DNA of 64,000 nucleotides, taken from Methylococcus sp. Mc7 (lineage in GTDB: Bacteria; Pseudomonadota; Gammaproteobacteria; Methylococcales; Methylococcaceae). A program made the position numbers and the translations under genes. Positions 18,493 through 26,994 of the stretch are shown in pieces. Positions within the stretch are counted from its first letter, which is position 1. The number at the start of each line of letters is the position of its first letter. The stretch covers positions 3,752,501-3,816,500 of the forward strand of contig NZ_CP079095.1 in NCBI RefSeq assembly GCF_019285515.1, in the 5' to 3' direction. A model generated the notes under the pieces. The model was not told the DNA's origin. It worked only from the letters and a program-made list of their open reading frames with translations, and ran no database searches.

Positions 18493-18915
18493 ATGATGAA
18501 TGCCATTGGTCATATGCTGAACAAGACTTCACCTATAACTATCTACGACTCACCTTATAGCGTCAAAGAGACCATCGACCGCATAGAGAACATCCTGCGC
18601 GAAAGAAACGTGACAATATTCGGCCGGATAGATCATGGCGCGGGAGCAAGACAAGCAGGATTTGACATGCAGGACGAGGAACTATTGATTTTCGGAAATC
18701 CGAAAATTGGAACCGATTTGATCCTGGATAATCCGGCTATCGGCATAGATCTACCCCTAAAAATACTGGCCTGGAGTGATGACTCTGGAACTAAAGTGGG
18801 GCATCACAAACTGGAAAGTCTATTCGAAAAATATGGCGTCCATAACAAAGCGGTGATATCGAATATGACTGAAACAGTGCGAGCCATTGTTACTATCGCC
18901 ATTAAAAACCCATAA
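18493..18915 (+). CDS. DUF302 domain protein
   Basis: A 140-residue cytoplasmic protein with the DUF302 fold, visible as YSVKETIDRIENILRERNVT, then FGRIDHGAGARQAG, then LLIFGNPKIGTDL and the conserved I-x-L-P-L-K-I-L-A-W stretch. DUF302 proteins occur widely near redox and sulfur genes but have no agreed function. It follows the diheme cytochrome by 70 bp on the same strand, suggesting shared transcription. The first two codons are both ATG (18493 and 18496), so the start is uncertain by one residue. Confidence 0.8.
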   Translation: MMNAIGHMLNKTSPITIYDSPYSVKETIDRIENILRERNVTIFGRIDHGAGARQAGFDMQDEELLIFGNPKIGTDLILDNPAIGIDLPLKILAWSDDSGTKVGHHKLESLFEKYGVHNKAVISNMTETVRAIVTIAIKNP

Positions 18916-18934
18916 CAATCAGAGAGCAAATCTT

Positions 18935-19324
18935 ATGCTTCATGAATTAGTAGGCAGTTGGAAAGTGATCGGATGCCAGCTCAATACTAAGTGGCTGCCG
19001 GATTCGATCTTCAGGGAGTTTCGCTACAAATTCACTCCCGACGATCATTTCTTATTGGACTGGTCGGAGCTTACTTATCCTCAATTCCTGGGCGGATTTC
19101 CCAAGAGCGCAACGGGAAAGGTCATTATCAACATCGACGCCGCGCCGCAGCAAATCGATTTCATTCCTGACGAGGGACCGTTTTCCGGAAAGGCGCTGCT
19201 AGGCATATTTGAGCTGGATCACGATATCTTGAAAGCTAATTTTGCCTTTCCGGGCAACCCCCGGCCTACGGAATTTACTGCATCCGACGGTCAGGTTTAC
19301 GAGATTTGGCAGCGCGTGGGCTGA
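18935..19324 (+). CDS. TIGR03067-like lipocalin-type domain protein
   Basis: A 129-residue protein starting MLHELVGSWKVIGCQLNTKW. The LxGxWK opening, alternating beta-type strands (GKVIINIDAAPQQIDFIP) and the ending DGQVYEIWQR resemble the small beta-barrel domain known as TIGR03067, whose ligand is unknown. There is no signal peptide. It starts 19 bp after the DUF302 gene, with AGAGAG upstream of the ATG, so the two form a small operon. The family call is by eye and is moderate. Confidence 0.65.
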   Translation: MLHELVGSWKVIGCQLNTKWLPDSIFREFRYKFTPDDHFLLDWSELTYPQFLGGFPKSATGKVIINIDAAPQQIDFIPDEGPFSGKALLGIFELDHDILKANFAFPGNPRPTEFTASDGQVYEIWQRVG

Positions 19325-19761
19325 TTTGGCTGGTGTCTCCTTCCCAAAACCCAGGGCTTTGGGGCGTACACTGGAAAGAACCGCATGAATTCCATGGTGC
19401 ACGCGTGACTCAAGCTCACCCCCGCGCGGAAGTGACACGGGATAATTCAATATTAATATTGTTGTTGAGATATTTTAACACAAGGAATCTATAGTTAGTT
19501 CGGCATTGAAGGGGCACAAGGAAGTCGAGCGAGTGCGACGCCCCCCGCGAAGCCGTAGGCCCGGATGTTTTGTCGGAGTCCGCGACTTCATCGCGGGCGG
19601 AGCCGAGGCGGACGCAGGATGGCGCGGGCCGCCGAAGGCAAAGACATCGCCACAATTTGCTCCCGAGGGTGACTGGAATGTCCCGTCGGGTTTCGCAAAA
19701 AATGGCGACGCTCCAGACTCTGAAAAGTACCAAACCAGTTACTAGATTTTGGAGTTTCAAC
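19325..19761. other. Intergenic region before the ThDP operon
   Basis: A 437-bp gap. It contains an AT-rich tract (19441-19495) that could hold the promoter of the following operon and a GC-rich stretch (19530-19640) with short inverted CGCGA/TCGCG motifs. No open frame here looks like a protein. GGAG at 19751 is the RBS of the next gene. Confidence 0.4.
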
Positions 19762-21585
19762 ATGAACAGTGCGCTTGCTCCTGTCTGCGACAACGCTCGA
19801 CCCGACTTGCAAGCAGCAACTGCTACCGAGGTCGCCGAACTGCTGGTAGCCTACCTGGAACAGATCGGCGTCGAATACGTTTTCGGCATTCCCGGGGGCG
19901 CCATCGAGCCCTTCTACAATGCCTTGGCCCGCAGTTCCCGCCGTGGCGGGCCGCGCCACATCCTGGCGCGGCATGAGTCCGGCGCCGCCTTCATGGCCGA
20001 CGGCTACGCCCGCGAAACGGGACTTCTCGGCGTGTGCTGCTCCACGTCGGGTCCCGGTGCCACTAACCTCATTACCGGCGTCGCCTGCGCCCACGACAAC
20101 GAGGTGCCTTTGCTGGTGATTACCGCCCAGCCGGCGCTCCCGGTGTTCGGCAAGAATGCCTTGCAGGAGTCTGCCTGCACGGGCATCAACACCGTAGGCA
20201 TGTTCCGCCACTGCACCCGCTACAACTCTCTGGTGTCCCACCCCAAGCAGCTCGAGCCGAAGTTAATCGCGGCCCTGCAGGCCGCGACCCGCCCCCCACG
20301 AGGGGCGGCACACCTCAGCTTTCCCGTAGACGTGTTACGCAGTCTAGCCTCGAATGCGGCGCCGGCCTACGATCTGCGCGGCCTCCTGCATCCGGCCTCG
20401 CTGCTGGATCAGGACGCGGTCGAGCATCTGCGGATGGAGTTGCGTCAAGCTGAGAAGCCAGTGCTCGTCATTGGCGGCGGGTGCGGTGAGGCCATCGACT
20501 CTATCCTGCAATTCGCGGCTCTGAAGAATGCCGCCTTCGTCACGACCCCTGACGGCAAGGGCCTAGTCAATCCCCACCACCCCTTGTTCCGAGGCGTCTT
20601 CGGCTTCGGGGGCCATGCCTCCGCCGATGCGGCCCTACGCGATCCGGCCGTGGACCTGATCATTGCCGTCGGTACCAGCATGGGCGAATTTAACACCGGC
20701 GGCTGGAGCGACGCTCTCCTCAACAACCGCTTGGTGCACGCCGACGAGTCGGAGGAGCACTTGGCCAGCACTCCCATGGCCCGCCTTCACGTGCGTGGCC
20801 GCATCCTCGCCGTCTTCGATCGCCTGATTAATTGGGGTATCCATGAGAACGCCTCCACCGACGAACGGCACCGGACTTCCCGGCAGCGGATCGGCTTCGG
20901 TCAGCATATGGGGCCGGAGCTCGCCGAACCCGATCAGTTCGACAGCGAGGCGATACCCATCACGCCCCAGCGCTTAATTAAGGAACTGGGACGGCGCTTT
21001 CCGCCGACAACCCGCTTCCTAGCCGACGCGGGTAACAGCGTCGCCTGGGCTAGCCACTATCTGCACCCCACCGACTTCGGTATCGGCAATCGGCGCTTGG
21101 CCGGCGGCGACCCGCGGCAGAACCATGGTGGCTGGCTCCGGGTGACCATGAACTTCGCGCCCATGGGCTGGGCCATTGGGGGCGCCGTCGGCACCGCGGC
21201 CGGCAACCCGGCAGCCCCCGTGGTCTGTATCACCGGCGACGGTAGCATGCTCATGAATGGCCAGGAACTCTCCGTGGCCGTCGCCGAAGGCCTAACGGTT
21301 ATCTTCGTGGTTCTCAACGACCGGGCACTGGGAATGGTCAAGCACGGTCAGCGGCTGGCCGGCGCCCAGCAAGTAGGCTGCGAGCTGCCGGCCACCGACT
21401 TCGCCGCACTGGCCCGCGCCCTCGGCGCCGAGGGCCACACCATCCGCGGCCCGAAGGACTTCGACGCCCTGGACATCAATGCGATATGCATCCGCAAGGG
21501 GCCGACCCTGCTCGACGTCCTCGTCGACCCCGAGCAGGTGCCTCCTATGAAAATGCGGGTGAAGGTTCTGAGCTCGGCCAACTGA
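19762..21585 (+). CDS. Thiamine diphosphate-dependent enzyme, acetolactate synthase-like
   Basis: A 607-residue ThDP enzyme of the acetolactate synthase/pyruvate decarboxylase superfamily. The N-terminal pyrimidine-binding domain has the catalytic Glu in LARHESGAAFMADGYAR. The C-terminal pyrophosphate domain has the GDGS motif near residue 493, with the Asn further on (VLNDRALGM). The start at 19762 has GGAG 8 nt upstream. It is clearly not a canonical IlvB, and no regulatory subunit is adjacent. It begins a plus-strand operon with an SDR and two citrate-synthase-like genes. A role in carboligation or decarboxylation of a 2-oxoacid is likely, but the substrate is unknown. Confidence 0.82.
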   Translation: MNSALAPVCDNARPDLQAATATEVAELLVAYLEQIGVEYVFGIPGGAIEPFYNALARSSRRGGPRHILARHESGAAFMADGYARETGLLGVCCSTSGPGATNLITGVACAHDNEVPLLVITAQPALPVFGKNALQESACTGINTVGMFRHCTRYNSLVSHPKQLEPKLIAALQAATRPPRGAAHLSFPVDVLRSLASNAAPAYDLRGLLHPASLLDQDAVEHLRMELRQAEKPVLVIGGGCGEAIDSILQFAALKNAAFVTTPDGKGLVNPHHPLFRGVFGFGGHASADAALRDPAVDLIIAVGTSMGEFNTGGWSDALLNNRLVHADESEEHLASTPMARLHVRGRILAVFDRLINWGIHENASTDERHRTSRQRIGFGQHMGPELAEPDQFDSEAIPITPQRLIKELGRRFPPTTRFLADAGNSVAWASHYLHPTDFGIGNRRLAGGDPRQNHGGWLRVTMNFAPMGWAIGGAVGTAAGNPAAPVVCITGDGSMLMNGQELSVAVAEGLTVIFVVLNDRALGMVKHGQRLAGAQQVGCELPATDFAALARALGAEGHTIRGPKDFDALDINAICIRKGPTLLDVLVDPEQVPPMKMRVKVLSSAN

Positions 21586-21595
21586 GGAGAAGGTA

Positions 21596-22189
21596 ATGGG
21601 ACAACTCGCGGGGAAGGTCACCCTCATTACGGGCGGCTCCAGCGGCATCGGTCTGGCGACGGCGAAGCTATTCCGGGGCAGGCTGGATGTACTCTTCCTG
21701 AACGCCGCGGCCGCCAAGCCGACTCCCGTCGACCTGCTCACGGAGGCCCAGTTCGACGAAGTGATGGCAGCCAATTTCAAGGGACCCTACTTCACCATCC
21801 AGAAGGCCCTGCCGCTGCTCGGCAACAATGCGTCCATCATTTTCAACACATCCATCGTCGGCCGCACCGGCTCGCCCAACTTCAATGTCTATGGCGCCAC
21901 CAAGGCGGCGTTGGCATCTCTGGGCCTAGCCCTGATCAGGCGAGGCATACGCGTGAACGCCGTTTGCCCCGGCCCCATCGACACCGGCGGCTTCCGCCGC
22001 CTGGAAATTCCGCCGGAGGTGCTGCAGACCATCAAGGGCGATATCGAAGTCCGTTCGCCAGGCAAGCGCTTCGGCACACCGGAGGAAGTGGCCAAGGTGG
22101 TGCTCTTCCTCGCATCGGAGGACTCGGCCTACGTGGTCGGTGAAGAGATAGTCGTAGACGGCGGCACCAGCTACGTGTGCCTGCCATGA
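21596..22189 (+). CDS. Short-chain dehydrogenase/reductase with an internal deletion
   Basis: A 197-residue SDR, about 50 residues shorter than usual. It has the TGGSSGIG cofactor motif, the catalytic Ser in NTSIVGRTG, Tyr-Gly-Ala-Thr-Lys as the YxxxK motif, and PGPIDT. After TAKLF the sequence jumps straight to RGRLDVLFLNAAA, so beta-strands 2 and 3 and the adenine-binding region are missing. The frame is kept, which suggests a clean deletion. The protein may be inactive or bind its cofactor weakly. It lies 10 bp after the ThDP enzyme and overlaps the next gene by 4 bp. Confidence 0.75.
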   Translation: MGQLAGKVTLITGGSSGIGLATAKLFRGRLDVLFLNAAAAKPTPVDLLTEAQFDEVMAANFKGPYFTIQKALPLLGNNASIIFNTSIVGRTGSPNFNVYGATKAALASLGLALIRRGIRVNAVCPGPIDTGGFRRLEIPPEVLQTIKGDIEVRSPGKRFGTPEEVAKVVLFLASEDSAYVVGEEIVVDGGTSYVCLP

Positions 22190-22992
22190 GCGACGACTTC
22201 ATCCACACCCGCATCTGGCGGGAAGACCCCGAAGCCGACAACCCCTTTGCCACCCGTGCTGCTTATTGCCACGGCTACGACGTCTTCGGTGAAATGCTGG
22301 GCAAGGCCCGCTGGGTGGAAATGCTCTACCTGCTCTTCCGCGGCGAAGCGCCATCCAACACCGAGGCCAATCTCCTCGAAGCCTTGGCTGTAGCGCTTGC
22401 CAATCCGGGGCCGCGCGCGCCCTCCGTCCATGCGGCCATGTGCGGCGGCACCGCCGGTTCGCCGGCGGCCTCCGCCCTGATGGCCGCCCTTGCCGTCGGG
22501 GCGGGCAATCTTTCGGGAGGACGCGAGGTTCGGCTGGCTATGGAGGCCTGGGCCACCTGCGGCGTCGACCTGGAGGTCTGGCGGAATCGGCTTGCCGCAC
22601 CCGCCGCGGCAGAGCCGATTTCTCCTTGGCCGAGCCCGGAACATCCACCCGGTTTTGATCCTCATGGGATAAGTACGGCGACACCCGTCAGGCAGACGCT
22701 CGCCTGTTTTGCAGACCTCAGTCCGGGGCGCCGTTTGCCTTGGCTGGCGGGAAGCCGTGTTTCTCTCGAGGAGGCCGCCGGCCATCCGTTGGCCTTGTCG
22801 GGTATCGTCGCCGCCGCCTTTGTTGACCTGGGATTCGCTCCGGAACAAGGCGAGATGCTGCATCTCATGCTGTGCCTGCCCGGCGCCGCGGCCCACGCCT
22901 TGGAACAGTGGCAGTACGGCCATAGGAAGTTTCCCTTCTTCACCATAGATTTCGATGACAACGCCGCGGATTCCGCGAAGGAGTCGACATGA
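22186..22992 (+). CDS. Citrate synthase-like protein (citryl-CoA lyase type)
   Basis: A 268-residue protein with citrate-synthase-superfamily features: an opening typical of the small citryl-CoA lyase-like branch (FIHTRIWREDPEADNPF, then GYDVFGEML), YLLFRGEAPS, and a helical core. The start ATG overlaps the SDR stop as ATGA, and the end overlaps the next gene in the same way, so the operon is tightly coupled. The length is well below that of a full citrate synthase (about 430). It probably acts as one of two complementary or paralogous subunits with the next gene, which is broken. The reaction is unknown. Confidence 0.65.
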   Translation: MSDDFIHTRIWREDPEADNPFATRAAYCHGYDVFGEMLGKARWVEMLYLLFRGEAPSNTEANLLEALAVALANPGPRAPSVHAAMCGGTAGSPAASALMAALAVGAGNLSGGREVRLAMEAWATCGVDLEVWRNRLAAPAAAEPISPWPSPEHPPGFDPHGISTATPVRQTLACFADLSPGRRLPWLAGSRVSLEEAAGHPLALSGIVAAAFVDLGFAPEQGEMLHLMLCLPGAAAHALEQWQYGHRKFPFFTIDFDDNAADSAKEST

Positions 22993-23157
22993 CGGGGAAT
23001 ATCCGCGGGCCGGAATTCTTGCGCGGGCGAGTCGGCCACCTCAAATCCCGCGTCGGCGGGGTCGTCCCTGGCAGCCGCGCGGTCTTTCGGGGCCACGACT
23101 TGCATGTCAAGCTCAAAGATACGAGTTGGATCGAACTATACATATTCGGCATCACGG
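22989..23157 (+). pseudogene. Second citrate synthase-like gene, truncated by IS66
   Basis: The 56 codons before the IS66 end begin MTGNIRGPEFLRGRVGHLKS and end with ELYIFGITG, which looks like the N-terminus of another citrate-synthase-like protein. Reading continues for 17 codons into the IS and stops at 23207. The rest of the gene is not found on the other side of the IS, so it was lost. ATGA overlap with the upstream gene shows it was the fourth cistron of the operon. Confidence 0.7.
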
Positions 23158-23218
23158 GTAAGCGTTCGGCGGTGCCCGGTCTTGTGGTCTCAGTGGCGAA
23201 CGGTTAGGTGGCGGCTCG

Positions 23219-24727
23219 TTACGCCCCGGGCAGCTTGCAATTGTGAGGTAGCAGGCTGTCGATGTCCTTCTGCTTGGTGGAAGGCAGGCGGGTGAGGACA
23301 TCCTTCAGATAGGCCTCCGGATTGATGCCCAGCTCCTTGCAGGTCTGGATCAGGCTGAACACCGTGGCGGCGACCTGGCCGCCCTTGGGCGAGCCGAGAA
23401 ACAGCCAATTCTTGCGGCCGATGGTGAGGGGGCGGATGGCCCGTTCGCTCCGGTTGTTGTCGATTTCCAGGCGGCCGTCTTCGGTGTAGCGCTCCAGCGC
23501 CGGCCAGTTCTTGAGGGCATAGCCGATGGCTTGGGCCGTGGGCGTCTTGGGCGCTAACTGGCGCAGCCGGTCTTCGAGCCAGGCCTTGAACTCGGCCAGG
23601 ATCGGCCGCGCCTGTTGCTGCCGCAGCTTGCGGATGCCTTCGGCGTCGAGTTGCTGTTCCTTGGCTTCCCGTTCGATGGCATAGAGCCGGCCGATGAATT
23701 CCAAGGCCTCGTGGGCGCTGATGCGCTTGCCAGCCTCCGCTTGGCGGGCGATGTCGAAGAACTTGCGGCGCGCATGCGCCCAGCAGGCCACTTCCAGGAC
23801 CTTGCCTGCGGCGAAGATCTGGTCGTAACCGGCATAGGCGTCCGCCTGCAGGTAGCCGCGGTAGCCTTCCAGTTTGGCCTTGGGATGTTTGCCCGCCCGG
23901 GTTTCGGTGTGATCGTAGACGACGATCGGCGGGGAGTGGCCGGCGTAGACCCAAAACCGCGTCTCCCGCGTCTTGCCGCGGTCCTGCACGGCCACAGTGG
24001 TGTCGTCCGAGAAGATCACCGGCTGCTGCTTGAGCAACGCCAGCATCCGCTCAGCCAAGGGTTTCAGTTGCCAGCCGCTCTGGATGACCCAGTCGCACAA
24101 CGTGGTGCGGGCAATGGGCACACCCTGGTGGGCAAAAATTTGCTCGATGCGGTAGAGGGGCAGGTGATAGCCGTATTTGGCCATCAGCAGATGCGCCAGA
24201 AGACCCGGCAGCGGGATGCCCCCTTCGATAATCTCAGGCTTCGCCGGCACCGTGGTCAGCTGCCCCTGGCACTTGGAACAGGCGCATTTTTCCCGGCGGG
24301 TCTCGACCACCTTGAGGGTGGCCGGTAGGTAGTCCAGCCGCTCGGAACTTTCGTAGCCGATCACCGGCCGCTCTTCGCCGCATTCAGGACACCGGCGATC
24401 TTCCGCCGACAGCGGCAACACCACGATCTCGCGCGGCAGATGCTCCGGCAGCGCGGTGCGTTTGGGCGGATTCTTGACCGGCGATTGCACCACCGTCTTG
24501 AACTCCACCGGACTGGCGACGGGGGCGTCCTCGGGCACTTCCGCCGACAGCGGCAGTTGTTCACTGTCGGGGAGCGTTTTGAGCTTCTCGGAGCGAGCGC
24601 CGAACAGCAGCTTCTTCAGCTGTGCCAGGTCGAATTCCAGCCGTTCGATGCGCGCCTCGCGCTGGGCCAGGGTGGCCTTCAGCGTACGATTTTCTTCGGC
24701 GAGAGCGGCGGCATTCATGGCTGCCAT
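23219..24727 (-). CDS. tnpC: IS66 family transposase TnpC
   Basis: A transposase of about 502 residues. It has an N-terminal coiled-coil leucine-zipper region (EENRTLKATLAQREARIERLEF), a Zn-finger region (CPECGEERP, then KCACSKCQG), and the DDE core with SDDTTVAVQDRG, LQADAYAGYDQ and RLEIDNNRSERAIRP. LPHNCKLPG near the end is typical of the family. The start at 24727 (MAAMNAAAL) was chosen over a longer reading that overlaps tnpB. The product catalyses transposition with the small TnpA and TnpB proteins. Confidence 0.92.
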   Translation of the reverse strand: MAAMNAAALAEENRTLKATLAQREARIERLEFDLAQLKKLLFGARSEKLKTLPDSEQLPLSAEVPEDAPVASPVEFKTVVQSPVKNPPKRTALPEHLPREIVVLPLSAEDRRCPECGEERPVIGYESSERLDYLPATLKVVETRREKCACSKCQGQLTTVPAKPEIIEGGIPLPGLLAHLLMAKYGYHLPLYRIEQIFAHQGVPIARTTLCDWVIQSGWQLKPLAERMLALLKQQPVIFSDDTTVAVQDRGKTRETRFWVYAGHSPPIVVYDHTETRAGKHPKAKLEGYRGYLQADAYAGYDQIFAAGKVLEVACWAHARRKFFDIARQAEAGKRISAHEALEFIGRLYAIEREAKEQQLDAEGIRKLRQQQARPILAEFKAWLEDRLRQLAPKTPTAQAIGYALKNWPALERYTEDGRLEIDNNRSERAIRPLTIGRKNWLFLGSPKGGQVAATVFSLIQTCKELGINPEAYLKDVLTRLPSTKQKDIDSLLPHNCKLPGA

Positions 24728-24786
24728 GATACCCGGTAGACCACCCGAAAGCCCAGCTCTGATGCGGGTTTCAGCCACTTTTTCGA

Positions 24787-25128
24787 TCACCCGACCCGGC
24801 CGGCCCGAACCTCCCGCAAACGCACCACCGACAAGTCCACGCCTTCCAGCAACAGCAGCAGGTCCGAGCGCGAAATCGTCCCCTGAACCGGATTGCGGAA
24901 GCGGCCTTTCTCCAGCCGCTTGTAGGCCAGCCAGAAACCATGACGATCCCACCACAACAGCTTCACCTTGTCCCGGCCCCGGTTGAAGAACACGAACACC
25001 GAACCCGACAACGGCGAATGCCCCAGGCTGCTCTCCACCGCCAGCGCCAAACCATCGATGGACTTGCGCAGATCGCAGGGTTCGGCAACCACATACACCG
25101 TCGTCGCACTCAGCAGCGTCGCCAGCAT
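24787..25128 (-). CDS. tnpB: IS66 accessory protein TnpB
   Basis: A 113-residue protein of the IS66 Orf2 family with its standard motifs: VYVVAEPCDLRKSIDGLALAV, VFVFFNRGRDKVKLLWWDRHG and FWLAYKRLEKGRF. It is required for IS66 transposition, although its exact activity is not settled. Its ATG overlaps the end of tnpA, the usual coupled arrangement in this family. Confidence 0.92.
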   Translation of the reverse strand: MLATLLSATTVYVVAEPCDLRKSIDGLALAVESSLGHSPLSGSVFVFFNRGRDKVKLLWWDRHGFWLAYKRLEKGRFRNPVQGTISRSDLLLLLEGVDLSVVRLREVRAGRVG

Positions 25129-25430
25129 CACGACACCAATGCCGCCACGACCTGCTTCAGCAAGGCGGCATCGAACCCGCCCTTCACCTCGATGCGTGCA
25201 CCGCCCACCAACAGCCACAAACCGTCACTGACCGCGTCCTCCTCGATCACGCGGATCAGTGTCAGCGGCGCCGCCTTAGTCCGCTGCACCAAGCGCCGGC
25301 GCCAGTACATGAACGTCGCATAGCCAATCGCCTTTTGAACGCACCAAGCCCGCGCCGACAATCCGCTCGCCGCCTGCTGTTCCAACAGCCCCAGCCAAAA
25401 AACTTCACGCTCTTGCCTCGTCATCGCCAT
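25128..25430 (-). CDS. tnpA: IS66 accessory protein TnpA
   Basis: A 100-residue IS66 Orf1 protein. The helix-turn-helix-like N-terminus is recognisable as a Xer/transposase-type HTH (RAWCVQKAIGYATFMYWRRRL), followed by a small beta region ending in DAALLKQVVAALV. It is the first gene of the IS66 operon, probably binds the element ends, and is coupled to tnpB by a 1-bp overlap. Confidence 0.88.
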   Translation of the reverse strand: MAMTRQEREVFWLGLLEQQAASGLSARAWCVQKAIGYATFMYWRRRLVQRTKAAPLTLIRVIEEDAVSDGLWLLVGGARIEVKGGFDAALLKQVVAALVS

Positions 25431-25509
25431 ATCCTCCTCTGTAGGAATCCGGCGATACTGTGCCTCGCGCGCTAAGGCCGCGAAAGAATGCGCTCGGCCG
25501 GACGCTTAC

Positions 25510-25917
25510 AGGGCCGCTGCTTGCGCCTGTCTTGGGATCATGCGCTGATCTTACAATCTTCTGACACCACATCGAGCCAAACCGCGGCATTACCTGCAAC
25601 GGTCGAGATCTGTCGCGGCGGAGCCGCTCCCACATCCCTCCCCATACCCGGCGGTAGGAGCGGCTCCGCCGCGAAAAACCGCGAAAAACCAAACAGACCG
25701 ACCGACCAAAACGATGCTGGTGCAGAGAATCAGCAACACCTCGCGCGAGGCATACCCCCTACACCAAGAGCAGATAGAGGACACACCGGCGACACTCGGA
25801 GCGGAGGCGAAACCGACAATTGCCCCCGAGCGGATCAACACAAAGCCAATGTGCCTTGATGACCAAACCGATCGTTGTTGAAAAAAGATATCGTCATCGC
25901 TTGATCTGGCCCACCTT
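25510..25917. other. Intergenic region between IS66 and the EPS cluster
   Basis: About 408 bp with no convincing gene. It holds a REP-like hairpin (25613-25674). Nothing on this side matches the missing part of the citrate-synthase-like gene cut by IS66, so the boundary of the lost segment cannot be placed. Confidence 0.4.
25613..25674. repeat. REP-like inverted repeat
   Basis: A perfect 18-bp inverted repeat: TCGCGGCGGAGCCGCTCC at 25613-25630 and its complement at 25657-25674, separated by 26 bp. The same core sequence recurs in the 45-48 kb Rpn block, and a variant (CGCGGCTGAGCCGCT) recurs at 42.7 and 44.9 kb. Confidence 0.8.
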
Positions 25918-26670
25918 TCAGGCGTCCTTTACAACAAACTGCGCCAACTTGCTTAAATTTTTCCAGGCCAGAGCCCCGATGCCACCGACCCTATGACGGC
26001 GCAATGCCCGTAAGTCTTCTCGAGATTTCTGAATGACGTTCGCCAGCGACCGATTGCTTGCCCCACCCAACCGCATCTTCACCAGAACGTGCGGCAAATA
26101 CACCGCACGCAAACCGGGTTGGGTAAACAACCGTAGAATGAAGTCATAATCCGCCGCGATTCGATAACTTGTATCGAACCCCCCCAACCGCTCATATATC
26201 GACCGCCGCACGTACAAGGTAGGATGAGGCGGCATCCAGCCTCGGGACAATTTCTGGCGCGTAAACGGTGCCGAGCGCCAATGGCGGATGATTCGTGTCA
26301 CATCGTCTTTCCCAACGTACTGAAGATCGCCGTACACCGCATCGACCATGGGATCACTAAACTCCTGAGCCACCCGCTCTAACACCTCATCGTCCGCAAA
26401 CACGTCATCCGCGTGGAGAAAGCCAATGACGTCGCCATTGCTCCGACGGATACCTTTATTGAGCGCATCGTAAATACCGCCGTCCGGTTCGCTCGCAGCC
26501 AACACCTCCGGCGAACCGTGAGCCCGAACCAATTCCAAGGTTCCGTCGGTGCTTGCCCCATCAATGATCACATGCTCTTTATGCGGATAACGCTGCAAAG
26601 CAACCGAATCCAAAGCATCCCGAATCGTCTCACGGCTGTTATAGCAAGCCGTCACGACAGAAATCCTCAT
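25918..26670 (-). CDS. Family 2 glycosyltransferase
   Basis: A 250-residue GT-A fold glycosyltransferase. The N-terminus MRISVVTACYNSRETIRDAL, DGASTDGT, the DxD-type LHADD motif and the acceptor-side region RIAADYDFILRLF are typical of GT2 enzymes close to the WcaE/colanic acid type. It transfers a sugar from an NDP-sugar onto a lipid-linked polysaccharide precursor on the cytoplasmic face of the inner membrane. The start MRIS at 26670 was preferred over one four codons upstream. It is the last gene of the minus-strand EPS cluster. Confidence 0.87.
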   Translation of the reverse strand: MRISVVTACYNSRETIRDALDSVALQRYPHKEHVIIDGASTDGTLELVRAHGSPEVLAASEPDGGIYDALNKGIRRSNGDVIGFLHADDVFADDEVLERVAQEFSDPMVDAVYGDLQYVGKDDVTRIIRHWRSAPFTRQKLSRGWMPPHPTLYVRRSIYERLGGFDTSYRIAADYDFILRLFTQPGLRAVYLPHVLVKMRLGGASNRSLANVIQKSREDLRALRRHRVGGIGALAWKNLSKLAQFVVKDA

Positions 26671-26749
26671 GAGCACTCCCACAACGACGGCTGCGCCAGT
26701 TCACCCAGCGCCAACGGCATAGAACCAGGCACGGAAAAGAACTCCAACA

Positions 26750-26890
26750 TCAGACTCGAATCTCCAGCACCGCGTTATCGACGGGAACGATTTTCGCGAT
26801 AGGGCTGCCTCGTGTCATTACCAATATTTGCCCGCCATGAGACACATCGCGCAAGACCATAGAAATCTCAAAGGCCACGTTCCACCCCTG
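26750..26890 (-). pseudogene. Remnant of a Phd/YefM-type antitoxin
   Basis: The minus strand reads VAFEISMVLRDVSHGGQILV, then MTRGSPIAKIVPVD, which resembles the core of Phd/YefM antitoxins (a G-x-x-V-x-I-T-x-R-G-x-P-V-A-x-L-V-P pattern). The N-terminal DNA-binding part is degenerate and no toxin gene follows. It sits in the 324-bp gap between the glycosyltransferase and the beta-helix protein. Confidence 0.35.
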
Positions 26891-26994
26891 CGACAAGGCC
26901 GGTAGGAGGATTGAAACGACCATGGCCTGTTTTGAGGCCAGCATCCCATATACCGAATGTCGCCTTGCTGGGTCGACACCTTGCCCGCATCGAT

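Larger units (their letters stand above)
23158..25509 (-). mobile_element. IS66-family insertion sequence
   Basis: A 2,352-bp element with the typical IS66 ends: GTAAGCGTTCGGC at 23158 and its complement form (GCCGGACGCTTAC) ending at 25509. It carries the standard trio tnpA, tnpB and tnpC, all apparently intact. The usual 8-bp target duplication is absent: CATCACGG on the left does not match AGGGCCGC on the right. This points to a deletion or recombination next to the element after insertion. Confidence 0.9.

Noticed and set aside
12024-19324. Encapsulin shell gene near the ferritin
   Set aside because: I checked both strands around the EncFtn gene for a protein of about 260-290 residues with an HK97-like fold; the candidates are a transposase, an esterase and cytochromes.
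19325-19761. A thiamine (TPP) riboswitch before the ThDP enzyme
   Set aside because: No CTGAGA-type thi-box is seen, and TPP riboswitches control thiamine synthesis rather than such enzymes.
25590-25841. Small membrane protein on the minus strand after IS66
   Set aside because: A short hydrophobic stretch is present, but half of the frame is REP-like repeat, there is no RBS and no family likeness.
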